From Flavitalea sp966112615 (GTDB lineage Bacteria; Bacteroidota; Bacteroidia; Chitinophagales; Chitinophagaceae): 64,000 nt of DNA. This document shows positions 61,090 through 64,000 of the stretch, piece by piece. Numbering within the stretch: the first letter of the stretch is position 1; every line of letters starts with the position of its first letter. The stretch lies in assembly GCA_966112615.1 (NCBI GenBank), contig CBHWDO010000002.1, positions 1 through 64,000 of the forward strand, written 5' to 3'. Under the pieces are notes generated by a model that was not told the DNA's origin, did not search any database, and saw only the letters and a program-made list of their open reading frames with translations. Both the position numbers and the translations under genes were made by a program.

Positions 61090-61722
61090 ATGCAATCTTA
61101 CGAGAAGTTATTGTTAGAAAACAAGGCCTGGGCAAAAGAGAAAGTAGCAGAAGATCCGGATTATTTCAACAGGCTGGTGAATCTTCAGACACCGGAATTT
61201 TTATGGATCGGATGCAGTGACAGCCGGGTACCTGCTAACGAGATCACCGGAACTCAGCCAGGTGAGATCTTTGTACACAGGAACATTGCAAACATGGTAG
61301 TGCATACAGATCTGAACCTCCTTAGTGTATTGGAATATGCGGTGAATGTATTGAAGGTTAAGCATGTGATCGTTTGCGGTCACTATGGTTGTGGTGGTGT
61401 GAAAGCCGCTATGTCAAGGCATTCTGTAGGGATCATCAATAAATGGTTGCGTAATATCAAAGATGTATATAGGCTTCATAAAAATGAGGTTGATTCAATT
61501 GAAAATGAAGAATTGCGTACAAACAAACTGATTGAATTGAATGTGCAGGAGCAGGTTATTAATCTGGCTAAAACATCTATTATTCAAAAGGCATGGAAAT
61601 ATGACCAGCGTCCTTATTTGCATGGATGGGTGTATGACCTTCATGATGGCGTGATCAAACCGATCTTCGAAATGGCTCCTGGTGATCATCTTGAGGAGCT
61701 TTATGAATATGATAATCTCTAA
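61090..61722 (+). CDS. can: beta-carbonic anhydrase
   Basis: The 210-residue protein has the beta-class zinc motifs CSDSR (with the catalytic Asp-Arg pair) and HYGCGG, plus RNIANMV and the C-terminal GWVYDLHDGVIKPIFEM. It interconverts CO2 and bicarbonate. It starts 21 bp after the SulP transporter, suggesting a bicarbonate uptake or supply unit for carboxylation in a heterotroph. Confidence 0.93.
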   Translation: MQSYEKLLLENKAWAKEKVAEDPDYFNRLVNLQTPEFLWIGCSDSRVPANEITGTQPGEIFVHRNIANMVVHTDLNLLSVLEYAVNVLKVKHVIVCGHYGCGGVKAAMSRHSVGIINKWLRNIKDVYRLHKNEVDSIENEELRTNKLIELNVQEQVINLAKTSIIQKAWKYDQRPYLHGWVYDLHDGVIKPIFEMAPGDHLEELYEYDNL

Positions 61723-61743
61723 GGTGTTTTCCGTTACAATTTG

Positions 61744-61751
61744 TAGGTTTG
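61744..61751 (+). promoter_or_regulatory. -7 box, leaderless promoter of gldA
   Basis: TAGGTTTG exactly matches TAnnTTTG and ends 4 nt before the gldA ATG at 61756. Confidence 0.55.
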
Positions 61752-61755
61752 TTGC

Positions 61756-62712
61756 ATGTCGATACAGGTAAATCAACTGACCAAACAATACGGAGAACAG
61801 AAAGCAATTGATAATATTTCTTTCAGTATAAAAACTGGTGAAGTAGTTGGTTTCCTCGGTCCGAATGGAGCGGGGAAATCTACTACCATGAAGATCATTA
61901 CGGGATACCTGATGCCTGATAATGGTACTGCAATCGTTGCAGGTGTTGATGTGGCAAAGGATCCTATTGCTGCAAAAAAGAAGATCGGTTATTTGCCTGA
62001 GTCAAACCCATTGTACTATGATATGTATGTGAGGGAGTACCTGGAGTTTGTAGCAGGGGTGCATGAAGTGGAGAAGATGAGAAGTGGGGAAGTGGAGAAG
62101 GGGAGAAGGGGGCGAATTGACGAAGTGATGGAAATGGTGGGATTGATGCCGGAGAAAACAAAAAAAGCCGGACAGTTATCGAAAGGATACAAGCAAAGAC
62201 TTGGTCTTGCTGCAGCACTGATTCATGACCCGGAAGTGCTGATACTTGATGAGCCAACAACCGGATTGGATCCAAACCAGATCATCGAGATCAGGGATGT
62301 GATCAGGGAATTGGGAAAGACCAAGACCATCCTTTTTTCATCCCATATACTTCAGGAAGTTGAAGCGATCTGTGATCGTGTGATCATAATCAATAAAGGT
62401 CAATTAATAATTGACGAAAATCTTTCACAGTTACAATTGTCGACTGACAAACAGTTGTTCGTATTAGTCGAGTATAAAGAAAAGGTAGATGTGGCGCAGG
62501 TTTCAGCGATGGTGGATGCTATTGCTGTTGATCAGTTATCCGACAATTCATTTCAAATCAGGACAGAAAATCCTGAATCGCTCAAGCGTTCTTTGCTTGA
62601 ACATTCTTTGTCACATAACCTTAATATAGTTTCTTTGCAAACTGGTGAAAGGAAGCTGGAAGAAGTGTTCAGGGAATTGACAGGCGATAAATCGAAAATC
62701 GGTAATCGGTAA
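61756..62712 (+). CDS. gldA: gliding-motility ABC transporter ATP-binding protein GldA
   Basis: The 318-residue ATPase has Walker A GFLGPNGAGKSTTMK, the GldA-type signature QLSKGYKQRLGLAAAL, Walker B EVLILDEPTTGLD and switch His SSHILQEVEA. It matches GldA of the GldAFG complex needed for gliding. Residues about 102-118 (HEVEKMRSGEVEKGRRGR) are longer than in homologues and are encoded by a GAAGTGGAGAAG repeat (62065-62112). The last residues KIGNR come from a GGTAATCG repeat overlapping the stop. gldF and gldG do not follow; enolase does. Confidence 0.88.
   Translation: MSIQVNQLTKQYGEQKAIDNISFSIKTGEVVGFLGPNGAGKSTTMKIITGYLMPDNGTAIVAGVDVAKDPIAAKKKIGYLPESNPLYYDMYVREYLEFVAGVHEVEKMRSGEVEKGRRGRIDEVMEMVGLMPEKTKKAGQLSKGYKQRLGLAAALIHDPEVLILDEPTTGLDPNQIIEIRDVIRELGKTKTILFSSHILQEVEAICDRVIIINKGQLIIDENLSQLQLSTDKQLFVLVEYKEKVDVAQVSAMVDAIAVDQLSDNSFQIRTENPESLKRSLLEHSLSHNLNIVSLQTGERKLEEVFRELTGDKSKIGNR
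62065..62112 (+). repeat. GAAGTGGAGAAG repeat inserted in gldA
   Basis: Imperfect purine units (GAAGTGGAGAAG, AGAAGTGGGGAAGTGGAGAAG, GGGAGAAGGGGG) share the theme of the repeats at 46999-47230. They lie in frame inside a conserved ATPase, at a loop that differs in length among homologues. Confidence 0.7.
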
Positions 62713-62766
62713 TCGAAAATTAAAATGTTCTGTTTTTCTCTTTCATTTCCGTTTTCCGATTACCCA
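62701..62766. repeat. GGTAATCG inverted repeat between gldA and eno
   Basis: Two GGTAATCG units overlap the end of gldA, and the complementary GGAAAACGG/CCGATTACC sequence (about 62747-62764) follows a pyrimidine-rich spacer, giving a hairpin-like inverted repeat between the genes. A terminator role is possible. Confidence 0.5.
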
Positions 62767-62791
62767 TTTCAGATTTCAAAAAAACACAAAT

Positions 62792-64000
62792 ATGAGTTAC
62801 ATCGCAGAGGTTCATGCAAGACAGATCCTTGACAGCCGTGGAAATCCTACGGTTGAAGTTGATATCATCACTGATGAAGGAGTATTGGGAAGAGCGGCCG
62901 TTCCAAGTGGCGCAAGTACCGGTATCCATGAAGCTGTTGAACTGAGGGATAATGATAAGAATACATACGTTGGAAAAGGAGTTCTCAAAGCTGTTGAGAA
63001 TGTAAATAAAGAGATCAGCGAAAAGCTGTTGGGTTTTGAAGTGGCTGACCAGGCTGGTATCGATCATTTGCTGATCGAACTCGATGGAACAGCAAATAAA
63101 GGCAGACTGGGTGCTAACGCAATGCTGGCAGTTTCTATGGCTGCTGCAAAAGCTGCTGCACTTGAATTAGGTCTTCCGCTCTTCCGTTATATTGGTGGAA
63201 CCAATGCACGTACATTGCCTATCCCGATGATGAACATCCTGAATGGTGGTGCACATGCGGATAACAAGATCGACTTCCAGGAATTCATGGTAATGCCTGT
63301 AGGTGCTTCTTCTTTCAGTGAAGGTCTTCGCTGGGGAGTTGAGATCTTCCATGCATTGAAAACCGTATTGAAGAAAAAAGGATATTCTACCAACGTTGGT
63401 GACGAAGGTGGTTTCGCTCCGAATATTCAAAGCAATGAAGAAGCGATCGAAACTGTACTGACTGCTATCACTGCTGCTGGTTATACCCCGGGTTCACAGG
63501 TTGGCATCGCTATGGATGCTGCAAACTCTGAGCTTTGGAAAGAAGACAAATACATCTTCCACAAGAGTGATGGAAAGCAGATGAGCAGCGAGCAGCTGGT
63601 TAAATACTGGCAGAGCTGGGTTGATCAGTATCCTATCATTTCTATCGAAGATGGTATGGCAGAAGATGACTGGGAAGGTTGGAAAATGCTGACTGAAGCA
63701 GTTGGAAATAAATGCCAGCTGGTAGGTGATGATCTTTTCGTAACCAACGTAAAGCGTCTTGAAGAAGGAATCAATAAGGGAATTGCAAACGGTTTGCTGG
63801 TAAAGGTAAACCAGATCGGTACCCTGACTGAAACCATCAATGCGGTTACCATGGCTCAGCATGCAGGTTACAATACCATCATGAGTCACAGAAGTGGTGA
63901 AACTGAAGATGTGACCATCGCTGACCTGGCGGTAGCGCTGAACTGTGGTCAGATCAAGACCGGATCTGCATCAAGAACAGACCGTATGGCCAAGTACAAT
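62792..64000 (+). CDS. eno: enolase, 5' part
   Basis: The frame from the ATG at 62792 stays open to the window end (403 codons; enolases are about 425-430 residues, so only about 25 are missing). It has the family segments ARQILDSRGNPTVEVDI, SGASTGIHEAVELRD, NGGAHADNKIDFQEFM, VGDEGGFAP, DGMAEDDW, the acid GDDLFVTN, catalytic Lys region KVNQIGT and MSHRSGETEDVTIAD. It converts 2-phosphoglycerate to PEP in glycolysis. Confidence 0.97.
   Translation, partial: MSYIAEVHARQILDSRGNPTVEVDIITDEGVLGRAAVPSGASTGIHEAVELRDNDKNTYVGKGVLKAVENVNKEISEKLLGFEVADQAGIDHLLIELDGTANKGRLGANAMLAVSMAAAKAAALELGLPLFRYIGGTNARTLPIPMMNILNGGAHADNKIDFQEFMVMPVGASSFSEGLRWGVEIFHALKTVLKKKGYSTNVGDEGGFAPNIQSNEEAIETVLTAITAAGYTPGSQVGIAMDAANSELWKEDKYIFHKSDGKQMSSEQLVKYWQSWVDQYPIISIEDGMAEDDWEGWKMLTEAVGNKCQLVGDDLFVTNVKRLEEGINKGIANGLLVKVNQIGTLTETINAVTMAQHAGYNTIMSHRSGETEDVTIADLAVALNCGQIKTGSASRTDRMAKYN

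Noticed and set aside
62792..64000. Minus-strand open frames opposite the enolase gene
   Set aside because: The plus strand encodes a clear enolase; the opposite frames are shadows created by its codon composition.

Overview
The window looks like a chromosomal segment from a member of the Bacteroidota, most likely family Chitinophagaceae. The evidence is the gliding genes gldH and gldA, a Bacteroidota-type KorA, many small lipoproteins, GH3/serine-hydrolase and GH1-like enzymes, and -7 promoter boxes of the TAnnTTTG type. No rRNA, tRNA, CRISPR array, prophage or intact insertion sequence was seen. Genes are dense; the longest gene-free stretches are about 240 to 300 bases (19123-19359 and 49558-49853) and are described as repeats, leaders or terminators.

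Region by region: 1-6500 is an AT-richer, partly decayed patch. It holds a VOC-protein tail, a PRPP-synthetase-like/cupin fusion, MepB, a YdeI gene fused by deletion to an AraC C-terminus, three alpha/beta hydrolases, a lipoprotein and a degenerate CHAD gene. 6575-15466 carries two VOC proteins, a HlyD/FtsX-type ABC efflux operon, a secreted esterase, a PQQ-propeller lipoprotein, a cytochrome c and an M23 protein. 15467-19122 is a minus-strand operon rluE-like, yicC, gldH, histidine kinase, response regulator. 19360-28753 holds lpxD, a CarboxypepD_reg-like protein, an SDR, a 3-hydroxyacyl-CoA dehydrogenase, pheS, a formimidoylglutamase-like protein, a PBP4-type carboxypeptidase and mutL. 28810-36481 holds the GH3/beta-lactamase fusion, korA between two near-identical 153-154 bp palindromic elements, and a four-gene operon with a Nei/Fpg-like glycosylase. 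36686-45791 holds a GH1-like enzyme, a kinase/RapZ fusion, an LpxL-type acyltransferase, an MBL-rhodanese protein with an ArsR regulator, tsaB, a Rossmann-less HAD protein, ridA and kbl.

45937-49557 holds an ECF sigma/anti-sigma-like/outer-membrane protein unit, a DMT exporter and an L,D-transpeptidase. 49854-58935 looks like one functional acetate/carboxylate locus: acs, a divergent InsA-like zinc-ribbon/HTH protein, a porin, an MFS symporter, two small membrane proteins, a CrbS-like Na+/solute-symporter histidine kinase and a receiver-only response regulator. 59003-64000 holds a small membrane protein, a SulP transporter with a beta-carbonic anhydrase, gldA and the start of enolase.

Three signals stand out. 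First, there is a family of modular palindromic repeats with conserved GGGCTGAAC or GGGCAGAAC stems and variable hairpin arms, most of which begin 1-3 bp after a stop codon. Second, the acs locus has a sensor kinase and receiver without an output domain, next to a transposase-derived DNA-binding protein that could be the missing output. Third, at least seven genes have a -7 box only 4-5 nt before the start codon, which predicts leaderless mRNAs.
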